Positions 26,013-38,459 of a stretch of 64,000 nt of DNA are shown here, in pieces. Within the stretch, counting starts at the first letter, position 1. Every line of letters begins with the position of its first letter. Below the pieces are notes generated by a model. It was not told the DNA's origin and did not search any database. It worked only from the letters and a program-made list of their open reading frames with translations. The DNA is from Mactra quadrangularis (taxonomy: Eukaryota > Mollusca > Bivalvia > Venerida > Mactridae): positions 37,005,231-37,069,230 of the forward strand of contig CM046307.1 of NCBI GenBank assembly GCA_025267735.1. Reading direction: 5' to 3'. The position numbers and the translations under genes are program-made.

Positions 26013-26148
26013 CAACGACCGCCATGACAATTTTAGCATCCTGACCCAGTGTTATATCCATTAGAAAAGGCAATACTTCATCTAATATAATCATTTTATC
26101 CAAGCTATCTAATACAGTATCAATACATGTAAGTGCATTTATTCTCAT
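26013..26148 (-). CDS. SCYL2: SCYL2 exon H: HEAT/ARM helices
   Basis: 136 nt (residues 340-384 plus one base of 385), phase 0 in and 1 out, acceptor TTTCAG|ATG and donor TTG|GTAAGT. It encodes R-I-N-A-L-T-C-I-D-T-V-L, then D-K-M-I-I-L-D-E-V-L-P-F-L, one of the closest matches to SCYL2 ('RVNSLVCLGKILEYLD', 'FVLDDILPFL'). The split Gly codon is completed by exon I. The ATG at the exon start is an internal Met, not an initiator. Confidence 0.93.
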
Positions 26149-26730
26149 CTGAAATTATAAATGCTTCATCTAAACTATAAAATTCATTTGTCAGTTAACA
26201 AGGTTCTGCTGATCTACTAAACTTTTAAAACATAAATTTTCCTATTAATAGTTAATTTTCACAGTCTTCTCTATCTCGGACAAGATCCATCGAAAATCAA
26301 AATTCATTAATCTGTTTCATAAACTTAAGATAAGAAATAAGAAGACAAAAAGAGATAAAACATATTATTATATACGTCTTTGTAAGTGGAAAACTTGTAA
26401 CACCTATAAAATGGCTCTTATGTGATGTCCATCAATACATGAACAATGCAGCCCCCAATACTAATGTAACTCATCTAATTTGATCAAATGTGTCTTGTTC
26501 CAGCACTTTCCTTAGTGTCCAGTCAAATAAACCTTTGAGAAAAACAACTATACTTACTGCAAGTGATATGTTTTTAGTGTAAATCATATATTGATAAACT
26601 ATGTAATGCCGATTTTGAAATTCTTAAAATGACATTGTTTCATCTTTTCATATGTAAATAAATGTCTAACAAAATAGAGATTTGCCCAAATACATTTGGA
26701 TGGCATTGTTTACTAACTAGTTCAGCTTAC
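26149..26730 (-). other. SCYL2 intron G-H (582 bp)
   Basis: AT-rich, no recognisable repeat. Confidence 0.75.
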
Positions 26731-26844
26731 CTTCATATTATCTGATTTATTATAAAGTGATTTAGCACGTGGTAGCACCATTGTTTTCATTATATTATCA
26801 TCTAAATATTCCTTAATAAGTCGGATACAACCTAATGCTGCCTC
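26731..26844 (-). CDS. SCYL2: SCYL2 exon G: HEAT/ARM helices
   Basis: 38 codons (residues 302-339), phase 0/0, acceptor TTTCACAG|GAG and donor AAG|GTAAGC. It encodes E-A-A-L-G-C-I-R-L-I-K-E-Y-L and V-L-P-R-A-K-S-L-Y, matching the SCYL2 segment 'LCLNIIPTFANLID...LIPRIKNACL'. A full-length SINE (26,880-27,187) begins 35 bp upstream of the acceptor, leaving little intron between the SINE tail and the polypyrimidine tract. Confidence 0.91.
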
Positions 26845-26879
26845 CTGTGAAATAAAATTACAGACATAAACAATAATTC

Positions 26880-27187
26880 GTTGTTTGTTTGTTGGGTTTA
26901 ACGCCATAGCAACATATTTTAATTGTCATATAACGGCGGTCAGTCAACCTACTCACTCCTCCTGGAAAGGCTTAATCTCTGGATTCAGCCGTTAACCAAC
27001 TACAAAGCGCATACTTTCGTCAGTGACTGACAACTGCCCTACATAATTAAAAACCATCGGTAGGAGGAAGAATGGCCGTAGAAATAATTTTAAAACCAAG
27101 CTCCACGAAAGTAAGCCACGCCCGGGAATCGAACCCACGACCCCTCGATCAGTAGACTTGCGTGCTACCAACTGAGCTAGCCGGGAA
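26880..27187 (-). mobile_element. tRNA-headed SINE, apparently full length
   Basis: Read on the minus strand, it starts CCCGGCTAGCTCAGTTGG (box A-like) and has a box B GGGTTCGATTCCC, then a body with CTTACTTTCGTGGAGC, TTTCTACGG and CCAGAGATTAAG. It continues into a core TCCAGGAGGAG and a tail TATGGCGTTAAACCCAACAAACAAA. Near-identical flanks (AAACAATAATTC at 26,868-26,879; AAACAATAATAATTC at 27,189-27,203) look like a target-site duplication. It lies 35 bp upstream of the exon G acceptor. Confidence 0.92.
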
Positions 27188-27784
27188 AAAACAATAATAA
27201 TTCAATGATTATGTTAAATCATAATTTAAATATCATTGATATTCGTAGTAGGTAACTACGTTATTGAATGCCCACAAGACACATCAAAACTGACAATACT
27301 GCATAATGTGGGTAACCCCTTGAAAGAGAGAGTAAATTTAACATTAGACAACGGTGACCCCCTCTCAGCCAATCAAATTGCTTAAAAAGTGTTTGATAAA
27401 TCCCATAACACACGGTAAAGTGTTTGATATTATCAGATCGTTTTCTCCGTGCGTTAAACTCGAGAAAACATTGACTGAAAGTATGGGGTGGATCAAGACT
27501 GTTTTTAAGTGGGGTGCACACTAAGAACAAATTGAAACGTTATAGTTCGTATACAAGCGGTCACGAACATTGGAAAAGTCTAATTATGATCTTATTTGTT
27601 GACAAGTGTAAGTCATTAAATAGTACAACCCCTTGTTAAAAGTCTAGATCCGCCCCATAATCAGTTTAATACAATTTATTTCCTAGTTCGATCCTCTCAA
27701 ACGGAAATAAATCATTTATCCCCTATTAAACCACAGCTGTGACGTCATTTCATTGTATTCACAGTACCGTATATCTAATAATGT

Positions 27785-27936
27785 ACAGGTAGCCGTCCAA
27801 TATTAAGATTACTCGTCCAATATCTGATGTGTTAGGACAATATCTAACGTGTAAGTCTAATATTGTACTACACGCTAGATATTGTCCAACACATCAGATA
27901 ATGTACGCATAACCTTAATAGTGAACGATTACCTGT
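27785..27936. mobile_element. Foldback MITE (ACAGGTA... termini)
   Basis: The two halves are imperfect complements: acaggtagccgtccaatattaag on the left matches the complement of cttaatagtgaacgattacctgt on the right. The inner atctgatgtgttaggacaatatcta matches tagatattgtccaacacatcagat. No coding capacity. Confidence 0.85.
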
Positions 27937-29376
27937 TCAATGAAAAAACCAAACGAACGAGTGAAGTTATTTATTGATTCATTTATAGAACAAAAATTGA
28001 CAAATAAAATCAAAATTGTAAATTCTGTACTCATTCTCCTTCGAAATGAAGACGTTAATAATAATAATGTTATTCCTGTTCACATTTAGTCGACGTGGCA
28101 CTGTCGTTCTGAAAATGAAAAAAAAAATAAAAAGATATATTTAAGTATAGCAAATACCAAGACCCAAAGTAGATTTTAAGCATATTTTAACTCATACTCT
28201 GCCAAAAACTGTTAACCATTTCTTGCGTAAGGTTAATAAGATAAAAATAAAAGAGCGTTCTTTAGAATTAGTTGCAGAACGGAACATGTCATTCGTCATC
28301 AGCGTAGAGAAGATTTATTTTAAATAAAAGTGACAGTGCATTTAGCATGCTGTGACCTTGGCGTCCAGTGAGTGTTTTACTGTGCAATGGCACAGGCAAT
28401 ATTACAACAGAAATAATATATTCATGCACTGGGCAACATATATAAACTTTGAAAATATTTCATTAACACTCAGCGTAACCAAAATGATATAGAAACATCG
28501 CTAGAACTATATTTATTTGAAAAATATGACCAATAGACAATATCAAATACAAAAAGGTACATATTTTAGTTAAAAATTAGATCTTATGCACAACGGCTTC
28601 TCTCCGTGATCAAATAATCATAGGTTTGAGCCTTGAACCGACTATAGATTAGAATGTGAAAAGAAGGGCAGACATTATGCTTACGAAAGATGTATGTAAT
28701 ATACATATATCATTAACTGGGACTTGAAACGTTTTGTCAGTGAAACATTTTTACGGGGTATTTGGTGCACACTTGGCTCAGGTTCAGGTCTCCATGTGAC
28801 CATTGTTTACATAATATATTTTGCAAATTTAAACTTACCAATGACCTGTTGCTCCAATATAAGCTTCTTATCAAGCTTATAAGAAATCAGCATTGTTTTT
28901 CAGGCTGTGACTGACATCGCTTCTTAGACATGACTGGAATCAGTTGATAATCCACGTTTTCTATGCATGTCAAGCGTTGTAATGAATATATATCCAACAG
29001 AAAGATTTCCGAAGTTTATCCATGAGAAAAATACACTTTAATTCCAGTGATCAATTATGTTTTTCAAAAATTGTTACACTTGTATAATGTACCCGACTAA
29101 ATAAAGAACAGAAACGAAATGAAAAACTACAGTCATAACTACACAAAAGTTTACATGTGAAAAGATCTGCACGAAAATCTCGCGAACAGAAAATTCATTA
29201 AATTGTCGGACTTAAGGGGCACCATACGGGAAACAATAAATAGTTTCTATATTTATTTAAATTCCATAAATAAATGATTTAAATGTATAATTTTTAAATC
29301 GTTATTTGTATAGCTGTAAATTATAATTGAGTTTGTATCATAATAATAATAATCTGTAGGTAAGCTGTGGTTTAAG

Positions 29377-29491
29377 TAAGATATACCCCTCGAGCTGCCC
29401 AATATGTTAGACATTGGATACGCTTCGGCGCTAACGCGCCTCAGCTATCCAATATCTAACATATTGTACAGCTCTCGTGGTATATCCCTTA
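29377..29491. mobile_element. Foldback MITE (gtaag-atatacc termini)
   Basis: Left arm gatataccc.tcgagctg, then caatatgttaga.attggata. The right arm is the complement, tatccaatatctaacatattg then cagctctcgtggtatatcc. The loop holds the GC-rich cgcttcggcgctaacgcgcc. It shares the ccaatat..aac theme with the element at 27,785, so the two may be related. Confidence 0.88.
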
Positions 29492-32259
29492 CATCAACCA
29501 ACCATATAAATGAAAAACAACAACAAAACATATATAGTTAGGAACAGCCCTGCATTGTTTAATAGGATGAACCTATTCTATTTTCATTTCTTTTAGCCAA
29601 ACATACATTATCATAATTTAAATATAATATCATAGTCATGATAGACATGGTAGTATATAAACTATGTGAAATTCACCATATGTGCATACATTAACAAATA
29701 CGGTATATAATTTACATGCCTTGTCATAGGTAATGGCATAATCTAATAAACATATTAATATCTTGTGAATAAGTATACAGACGCACTTTCAATATCGTTC
29801 TGCAGATGTGGTGGACTCGCCCAGGTAAAACCAGACACGTTGTGTCTGGAACCCTGTGCCCATTTGTCTGCTTCTAGGCATTCTTCACACCACTAAATGT
29901 TGGGCCTCATTTCGCAGAGTGATAAAAAAGTGAATACAATTATAAGCTCGAACTTATTGGTTAATAATACAATTGGATAACTAATTTACATTACTAAGAT
30001 AGAAGATTATAATGTATAGCAGCAGTATGTTTAACAAATATACTTCAAATTGTTATCATGATAAGAATATTTAGTTTGGTCCTACTGATATTTTCCAGAC
30101 ATTAAATTTTGATTTGATATCTGACAAATACTAAATTGTACACATAATGTGTATATTCAATACAACTGGTATCACATTATATGATAATAATAGAGTCTTA
30201 TTATGAATAAACGTGATTGGTATCTAGAGTCCATCGATTAATTTAAACACATAATGTTCATGTAAACACAAAAAAGGAATAGATGGTTTCACAAATTTAT
30301 ATCCACGAAATGATGTTGATGTGTCCATCTCTTGACGGAAAGAATAACAATCTTGAGAATGATAATAAACTCTCCTCTCTTATGTTGATGACATACATGT
30401 TAAACACACTTTCTAAAACTACAAGCAAACAACATCACTTCAATAAATTGCTTCTGAAAATATATTGATAATATAATAATACATGTTTTAAGTCTAGACA
30501 AAAGGGTGAGAGGGTTGTAGTGATCAGCAAGTTAAATTACTTATACTAAAACTTTCGAATGACAAATTACTCAGTTCATACGTTTTTTATATGAACCGCC
30601 AAACATGTGTATTACAATATATATTTGATACAATCGTGCAAACCATAGCTTACTATATAATTTTATATTAATTCATTTGATATAAAATACCAATTTTAAA
30701 CATATGGAGGATGGGATAGGGTGGGTAATTCTCTAACAAACTTCTAACACAATGCAAAGACTTCGAATGACTAAAACACAGTAAGTTAGCTATTTATATG
30801 GTTGTAATCACACAAACTTCGTGCTAAAACTACACATAACTCACTACTGATATGGTTTACTGAACCCTGGATAAATTCATTAACTAAAATGCTTCAATAA
30901 GCTTATCTGTATTTAGTCCGGATTACCTGCCCTTTACCACTATCGTTATCAGGTCAGGCAAAGCACGATCATGGCTTCACTCCCAGTTTTTATTGAGATA
31001 ACAAAATTATCGTATACGTTTTCTTTATCTGCATGATCATTTGCTGACAATAGTAACTTTAGTAGGAATTCGGTACTATATAAGAAATTCAAAGTCGATT
31101 TACTGATTGCTCGTATACTTAGCGAACAATTTAACAAAACCAACGTCTCGAAGTGAACACAATTCAGACGTGAAATAGTCTCGTTAGAATTTCGGAAACT
31201 TTATTTATCATAAATGTAACCGAACTACTAAAAATGTATCCATTGTAATTCTTGTACAATGATCTTTAGATTTAAGCCCGTGTAGTGAGAAATGTTCATA
31301 TGAAAACCTTATTATCCAATACCTAATTCATTAATAGGGCGTGGTCATTATCATCCTTTGCCTGGCGTTCTTTTATTACCTGTCAAAGTACGACTGGGAA
31401 CCGGACAAATCTATTTGAAAGCTAACCGAAGTTTTGAGAAATTAACTGTCCTTATTGCTTATTACCGGGAGACAAGGAAGCGCATTTTTATAAGTCTAAA
31501 ACTACTGCAAACGAATGATTTTATTGAATTCATCCGATCAAGTTAATACAACTTGTTATGTCATTTTAAAGAAAACCAAGATCTATATTTAAGACAAAAA
31601 GCTTTTCGATCAATTGTATTTTGGATAGTTCATACTTTCAACAAAACAAATGTTTAGGCGTCTAATCGTCTTGATGGTGAAAAAAATATTGGTAGGGGTT
31701 GATTCAAAGGTCCACTTGTTCCTACATTATAGAACGACCAGTATTATGTAACACAATGCAGTTCACATCTATCCACTCCCTTGATTACATATTAAACCGA
31801 CTTTATATGAGAAATATTGTCTAAATTGAATATTTGCATGTTTATTAGGTATAACAATGCAGAAAATGATGAAATTCGTAATCAATAACATGTACTTATA
31901 GCCTAATAACACTCTTGGTTAGCCAAAACATTCTTTAGTTCTGCGATAAAGAATTATTCCTAAGACGACTCACCACTGTGATTATTTATCAAAAATGATT
32001 TTTTATTCATTGTTTAACTGCCGATATGTACATGGGCACAAATATTTATAATCATGAATAACACTATCTAAATGTTGTTCATGCATTTTAATTAGCTTTC
32101 GCACGAAATTCACGACACACATGTCGTACGCTTTAGATTAAGGCCAACCATATTTCTCTGCGTTTTATATGGCTTTAAGGTGACAGTAGTATAAATACGT
32201 GACAAAATAAATGAAAATGAACATAATAAACATATAATTTCCTACCCGTTGTCTAAGTC

Positions 32260-32352
32260 GGATAGAGTACTCGTAGCAGTTTGATATGAGATTTATCAAC
32301 TCGCTTCGCTCGTCGATAAATCCCATATCAAACTGCTACTCATGCTCTATCC
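32260..32352. mobile_element. Near-perfect 93-bp foldback element
   Basis: GGATAGAGTACTCGTAGCAG, then TTTGATATGAGATTTATC, pairs with the complementary right half ending CTCTATCC with only a few mismatches. The loop is aactcgcttcgctcgtc. The low mismatch level suggests recent arrival or strong folding constraint. Confidence 0.9.
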
Positions 32353-34726
32353 TATACTTAATTTTGGTTAATTAGTTTTTGGGGAAACAAGTAAGTCAGC
32401 AATATCATGGCACAGTTTCAAAGTATTTATTCTTATGAAAACAACATACTTGTTCAGTGCGTGTATTTTGCCGAAAGCTTTCGATAAAGCGCGATTTACA
32501 GACGAAGACAAAAATAGACTACAAATACTGAGTTAAATATATTCTTGCATAAAGGTCAAGCTCAGGTTAATTCTGTTGGACTATACAACAGAATTACAAC
32601 AGTTGTATTTCACATTAATATGAACATATAAAGTCATATGAATATATATTAACAGGAAACACGAATGAAAATTTACCAATTTGATAAATTAGTGAAGTGA
32701 AGGAATAGACAGCGTGCTAGTCAAATGCCTAGGTTATTTAACAAAGCGTAGACTGATATGTCATATTATAGGAATACAATGTTGGAAAAGTACACTAAGA
32801 AGTGAGCTTAAAGCATAACTAATAATATAAAACATAGCAAATTGAAATTAGCTAATCATGTACTAGTAATCAGAAAAAAAAACAGAATAAAATGTCTCAC
32901 AGGGTCGCATGGTACAAGTTTAATTAGTATGATGTGTTTATGTCCTGGTGGCACTATAGGGAGGCGAATAGAGGTTTAGAATACACGCGGGTACGATATG
33001 AAAATCATTCCATGAACTAACTAGAAAGTTCAAGACTGGTGTCATTTGGTTCATTATAATATTTATTTACGCGTAAATTAAATTGTACTTTGGTGCACTG
33101 TCACGGGCACTGTTTGTTTTACCCCGCAACCAAATTGTCATTGATATAACATCCTCTATGTGGTCACTGGTCATTAAGTATGAACAAATGTCAGTCTAAC
33201 CTCAAAGGTCAATTGTTGCAAGCTGATGTGGTTTTTTGTAGAATTACATGATTTGGTAAAGTTGAAATATGTTTAACATGTTTGACAATTTGGTCTTATC
33301 ATATGCTTGCGTAGACACGTTAGAACAAGCGGTATTTAAAAACCGCAGCCTAGCTGTGAGGTCACTGTTAACAGAGAGCACACAGGGTCCCCTGTCACAA
33401 TTTATCGTTTTCTCACACGGACCACTGTGTTAGTCACATCATGTCGAGTTGATTTATAATAAAGAAAGATGGAACTGTTAAGTTATTATGATATAATTGT
33501 TTTTAGTCACAGGAAGAGTTTAGAATTAGAATTTCTTTTGTTTGGAAATTACTTTTACTAATGAAAATTCTAGACACGAACACTTTGACTTTGTTTATTC
33601 TCAAGAGAATAAGGCAGGAAATAGAGCCCGGTTTTATATAAGTTTAGTACATACTCCATGTCAAAACACTTCTCAATGAAATTCATGTTTTCCATTGGCA
33701 TAACACTTTGAATTAAACAATGATATTCAAATAAAATTTAATCACTGCTTTTAAATATGCTGGAATTTCAAAGTATATTCCCTTATACCCTTACAATGAC
33801 ATTTTTGAGAACTTGAGCGTTATAAGCTAACAGTTAGATCACTTGTTTCATGACCTAGAGCTCACTTGTTATGAATTTTACAAGTAAATTATATAAAACA
33901 CCTTTTTCATTTTCAAGCAAAAACAATAAAAGACATTAAAATAATCTAAGAAGCAATGACTTGTAGTCACAATATGATGACCCATATTTGTAATTAGTCC
34001 GTATAATTTTAATGAGTTCTTTAATGGAAACCATTATAGGTTGATGGCTTCAGGCAGCCATAATAACATGTAAAATGTAAACAGGTTAATGATTTCAAGC
34101 CAAAATGCCTTGTTCAAATAGGGTATTATAAGAAATGCCATATAACGTAAATAATTTATCAGGCAACATCGATGAGTACATTCAAGAGGAGGCGTTATCT
34201 TATAAAAAGTACATTCATAAAAAATCATTCATGGATAAGAACTGTAATCAACAGAGTTTTATGTATTTAAAAAAATAAACCATGCAGTTAACTTTGTAAT
34301 AACTGCATGAAATAAGCATTAGATGAGAAATTAATGTAGCGTAGAAACTGAATTGGTAGATGACCTAAAATTAAGAAAACAATTTACTAAACATAATAGA
34401 GGCCAACATTTACTATATGAGTTTACCCGTTAGTACACATAGAGACATGAATAACGTCACAATGAATTGAACTTTTAATACTATGTTAGCGAAACTATTT
34501 TCCTTCAGCGAAAAGAATATTAAAAACATAATTTTCATGATTAATAAAGAGAGTAGAAGACACAATAAAATAAAACATGTAATAAAATTCGCAAAAAGAT
34601 ATTGGCAATATCTTAACATTGCAACACGGTCACTTCTGAGACATTACCAGAAGTACAACCTTGAAATATGAACTTCTTTCTTAATTACGTGATTATTAAC
34701 ACCATTATTCATTGTATTTTTATATA

Positions 34727-34916
34727 CAGTATAACCTGCATTAAGCAGCCAGTGAAAGGAAGCGACTAGATTACTGCTTAAAGTAGGTGACCACTGGCTA
34801 AAAACAGAAGATGGCTGCTTGTTACAAGTTCCACAGGTAGTGATTTTCATTGGGAGGAAGCCAGATTGGCCACTTACAGGTGGCCGCTTAAAACATGTGT
34901 ATGTTAATGCAGGTTA
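34727..34916. mobile_element. MITE with CAGTATAACCTGCATTAA-like termini
   Basis: The left end CAGTATAACCTGCATTAAGC and the complement of the right end (CACTTTAACCTGCATTAA) form 18-bp terminal inverted repeats with few mismatches, flanked by TA. An inner ggccac/gtggcc pair follows. TA flanks and this terminus style suggest a Tc1/mariner-pogo type non-autonomous element; this is an inference. Confidence 0.78.
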
Positions 34917-36459
34917 AAGTGTATAGCAATATTCATATATAAAATTTAGATTCAATAGTTCGTAAAGTAAACTATTCATCTGTGTGTACTTTTGAAATAG
35001 GCTTGTCTCCGTATTAAAGCCCCATTACTAAATAGAACGCTGATAATTGTCAACTATCATGCTTTTGCTTAAAACTCATTCAAACATTAAATGAATATAT
35101 AAAACGCATCTAAGGCACAAAAACACAAGTATTTTCTCCAGAACTTATACCAATACTATTTTGAAATTAGCGATAAAACCCAACGTAATGACTGTACGGA
35201 AAATCACGGAACTCAACGAACTAGATCGGAACATCCCGTCGTGGCTAAAAATAACCACAACTTCAAATCTTAAGTCAACAAATTTTCTGCTTTGATAAAT
35301 ACACATTTTGTATACTGAATTTTGTGCGAAAGCCAATTCAAACTCACGAAATCGTGTAAATAGTTGCATACATGAACGTATATTGACGGGAAAAAGAAAC
35401 GAACCAATTAAGTCTTACGTTATACAGAAACGTTTGCTGATAGGCCACGTTCAGGTAAAATGAGTGTAATGTCGGTATTAAGCCAAAACAACTAGATAAC
35501 TTATATTTACACCAACGACATTCGCGTGACAGATTTTCATGGCAGTATCTACGTCATGTGTGGTGAAAGATAACCGTGTATGCCAAATAAGTCGACAAAC
35601 AATAGAAATCTTCTTGTTTGGCGTAAAAAGTTCTTAAGATATGCCACCGTCATCAACGTCTATCACTCCGCTCGTATCATCGCGGCCGTGGTGTTGAAAT
35701 AATGTAGAGCTCAGTGAGGATTCGCGTTTTGGCTTATGTAACGTCCTCAGATTTATCAATGTTCAAAACGAGTTTAGGCCACAACTTGTTGTTGGCTAAG
35801 GTAATCTCGTGGGCACATCACAGACTAGCTTTTATGCTCTGTGTCTCTATATTCTGGCAACGTTATGACTGTGTCTATCAGCATAGTAACGACAGACCTC
35901 ACGTTGCGCATGTCACCAAGGACTTCTTACTGGGTGACAACATTAATGGTTCCTTATATTATTCTAAATCACGATAATTATGTACCTTGTTTAAATGAGG
36001 TGTTTCTTTTTAGCATCAGTTTAGATGTTTGCGTACTCAAAATTTGCACGCACCGATTTCTCGAGTAAATCACTGGAAAAACGATATGACATATCCAACA
36101 CTTTACAATTTTATGTAAGTTTTATCGAACACCTTTTAAGCAACTTGATTGGCTGAGAGGATATCTCCGTAATCTAATTTGCAAGTTATAAAAGTACCCC
36201 ACTTTTATAAGAAATTGATATTTTGAATAACTTGATCCCTAAAAGGGAACCCGCTAGAGAGAGTTATTATAATACAAAGGCAGTTATATTCTATAGTCTT
36301 TTTGATAGTTTTACTTGTTTTTGAATTGATGATAAAGATTTTGCCTTCGCATAGTGGCTTTAAGCATTTCATTTATATTATGACGTACACAAAAATTCTT
36401 TGTCCTAATATCAACGTTATGAAGAATAAAGATAATAAATGAACGTAGTGGTTACGTAC

Positions 36460-36582
36460 CTGAGCCTGAATAGAGTTAGAGTCTAATGTATTAAAGACTA
36501 GTGGTATGATTTCAGTTTTAATCTCATCCATTGGTGACTTTTGTAAAATTATATCAAGTTTATCTAATATATAAACTGTAGC
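36460..36582 (-). CDS. SCYL2: SCYL2 exon F: HEAT/ARM helices
   Basis: 41 codons (residues 261-301), phase 0/0, acceptor TGTTTTAG|GCT and donor CAG|GTACG. It reads as a helix pair (L-D-K-L-D-I-I-L-Q, then I-I-P-L-V-F-N-T-L) and matches SCYL2 'LQKMDLLL...VLPMVYRALEAPSIQIQ'. The odd point is upstream: the intron side of the acceptor is directly continuous with a 45-bp minisatellite (36,583 to about 37,351) whose units repeat the last intron bases and the first 12-15 exon bases. Confidence 0.92.
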
Positions 36583-37351
36583 CTAAAACAGATCACAAAA
36601 AATACACAATATATAAACTCTAGCCTGAAACAGATCACAAAAAATTACACAATCAATAAACTGTAGCCTGTAATTGATCACAAAAATACACAATATATAA
36701 ACTGTAGCCTGAAACAGATCACAAAAAATTACACAATAAATAAACTGTAGCCTGAAACAGATTACAAAAAAAATTACACAATAAATAAACTGTAGCCTGA
36801 AACAGATTACAAAAAAAATTACACAATAAATAAACTGTAGCCTGAAACAGATTACAAAAAAAAATTACACAATAAATAAACTGTAGCCTGAAACAGATTA
36901 CAAAAAAAATTACACAAAAAATAAACTGTAGCCTGAAACAGATTACAAAAAAAATTACACAATAAATAAACTGTAGCCTGAAACAGATTACAAAAAAAAT
37001 TACACAATAAATAAACTGTAGCCTGAAACAGATTACAAAAAATTACACAATAAATAAACTGTAGCCTGAAACAGATCACAAAAAATACACAATAAATAAA
37101 CTGAAGCCTGAAACAGATCACAAAAATACACATTAAATAAACTGAAGCCTGAAACAGATTACAAAAATACACATTAAATAAATTGTAGCCTGAAACAGAT
37201 TACAAAAAATTACACAATAAATAAACTGTAGCCTGAAACAGATCACAAAAAATTACACAATAAATAAACTGTAGCTTGAAACAGATTACAAAAAAAACCA
37301 CAATAAATAAACTGTAGCCTGAAACAGATCACAAAAATACACTAATAAATA
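36583..37351. repeat. 45-bp minisatellite derived from the exon F splice acceptor
   Basis: About 17 units of 41-45 bp, on the plus strand taaactgtagcctgaaacag followed by att/atcacaaaa..., acacaataaa. On the minus strand each unit reads TGTTTCAG|GCTACAGTTTAT, which repeats the 3' splice site and first codons of exon F (GCT ACA GTT TAT). The central units are almost identical at 45 bp; the outer ones are shorter and more diverged. The array is directly continuous with the genuine acceptor. Confidence 0.96.
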
Positions 37352-38282
37352 AACTGTTTGAAATGTGACATTGCACTTACGATGTCTAAAATCTAAACCA
37401 TTTTCAAGTGATGTACTTTTGTCTGACTAACTAGCAAATGAGGTGGTAAGTTTGGCTCACATATACTTCACTAACATTTTCCGGATAATTATAGAAATTA
37501 ATACATCAATTTATAACAGAATCAGTACAGACAGTCTAACTCATGTTGTAAAACAATCTGATATGCGCCAGCAGCTGTATAAATTATGTAAAACCATGTC
37601 TCAATAGCTAGAATGGTCTGATATAAGATTGTCTCAAGTATGTGTTTGTCTATATTGATTCACCTGTAGTTGACAGACACTGTAAAGACAAGATGTATAT
37701 CTTGGAATACTGATGAATCCTTTATTTACAAGTAATATTACGATATTTATTGTATCAGACGTTCGTCTCCTGTGTTAGCCCGGGGAATTAGTGCTTGCAT
37801 TCTTACTACTACCAACCATTCCAAGTACATTGCTATTATCATATGAGTGTTAAGACTTCCAATGCATGTTTAATTTCTATTCATAATGATGAACCGTCAT
37901 GCAAACCGTGTTAAGAACATAATAAAGGAGGCGCTTCCAATAAAAACAGGTATCACGATCTTTAATCTAAGGCTCTGTCCAGCATTCAAATGAAAATTAT
38001 ATCAGAACAGTAGAATCTCATTTCGTGACTCCACTACGTATTTACTGGACCATAAAATGACGGCCATATGGATACCTTCATGACATTTAATTACAACGAT
38101 TTGAACGCAAATAACATAGTCACCAAACTGTCATTGACATTTTATTATTTGTTTGTTTTGTGGTCCTTTGAAATGCATTCTATGTATTCTTAGTGTGCCT
38201 AAACATTTCACTATTCATTGCAAAAATCATTTTTATCTTCTTTTCTGTTAACATAAACCAAGTAAATGGTAAAGCAACATAC
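37352..38282 (-). other. Remainder of SCYL2 intron E-F
   Basis: AT-rich, no recognisable element or coding signal. Confidence 0.7.
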
Positions 38283-38459
38283 CTGCATCGGTCTTGGTGA
38301 AGTTAAGATAGTTTTGAACTGTGGTAATATCACATTTGCATAGTCTGACTTTGTCACATGGTCTATCAGGGCTAACATTGCTGGTAAAGCCATAAACATT
38401 GTATCCACTGACAAACACGATTCAACCAGGTTTGGTAATACATGACCATACAATACTTT
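38283..38459 (-). CDS. SCYL2: SCYL2 exon E: first HEAT/ARM repeats
   Basis: 59 codons (residues 202-260), phase 0/0, acceptor TTTCAG|AAA and donor CAG|GTATG. It contains two amphipathic helical pairs: V-L-P-N-L-V-E-S, then M-A-L-P-A-M-L-A-L-I, and a D-Y-A-N-V-I-L-P segment that aligns with the SCYL2 'EEYVKLILPELGPVF' block. The exon ends in R-P-M-Q at the position of 'EPIQ' in the vertebrate protein, so the exon boundary appears to match a repeat boundary. It lies in the solenoid domain of the family. Confidence 0.92.

Larger units (their letters stand above)
26845..36459 (-). other. SCYL2 intron F-G (9.6 kb)
   Basis: Holds a SINE at its 3' end and four foldback or TIR elements (27,785, 29,377, 32,260, 34,727). 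The intervals 29,500-32,250, 32,360-34,720 and 34,920-36,450 contain no gene I can support; 35,690-35,980 is somewhat richer in G+C but unrecognised. Confidence 0.7.

Noticed and set aside
25525..26044. Overlapping plus-strand open frames of 81 and 117 codons
   Set aside because: They run across the GC-rich 341-bp TIR element and then antisense into exon H; no family features.
27110..27187. Functional tRNA gene on the minus strand
   Set aside because: Box A and box B are present, but the anticodon arm does not fold well and a SINE body follows.
35714..36068. Plus-strand frames of 87 and 75 codons in a locally G+C-richer patch
   Set aside because: Overlapping frames compete, there are no splice-site neighbours, and no motif is recognised.
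36852..37172. Minus-strand open frame of 106 codons rich in Cys, Phe and Val
   Set aside because: It lies entirely in the 45-bp minisatellite; the 15-residue period is a by-product of the repeat length, and the amino-acid content is that of a translated pyrimidine tract.
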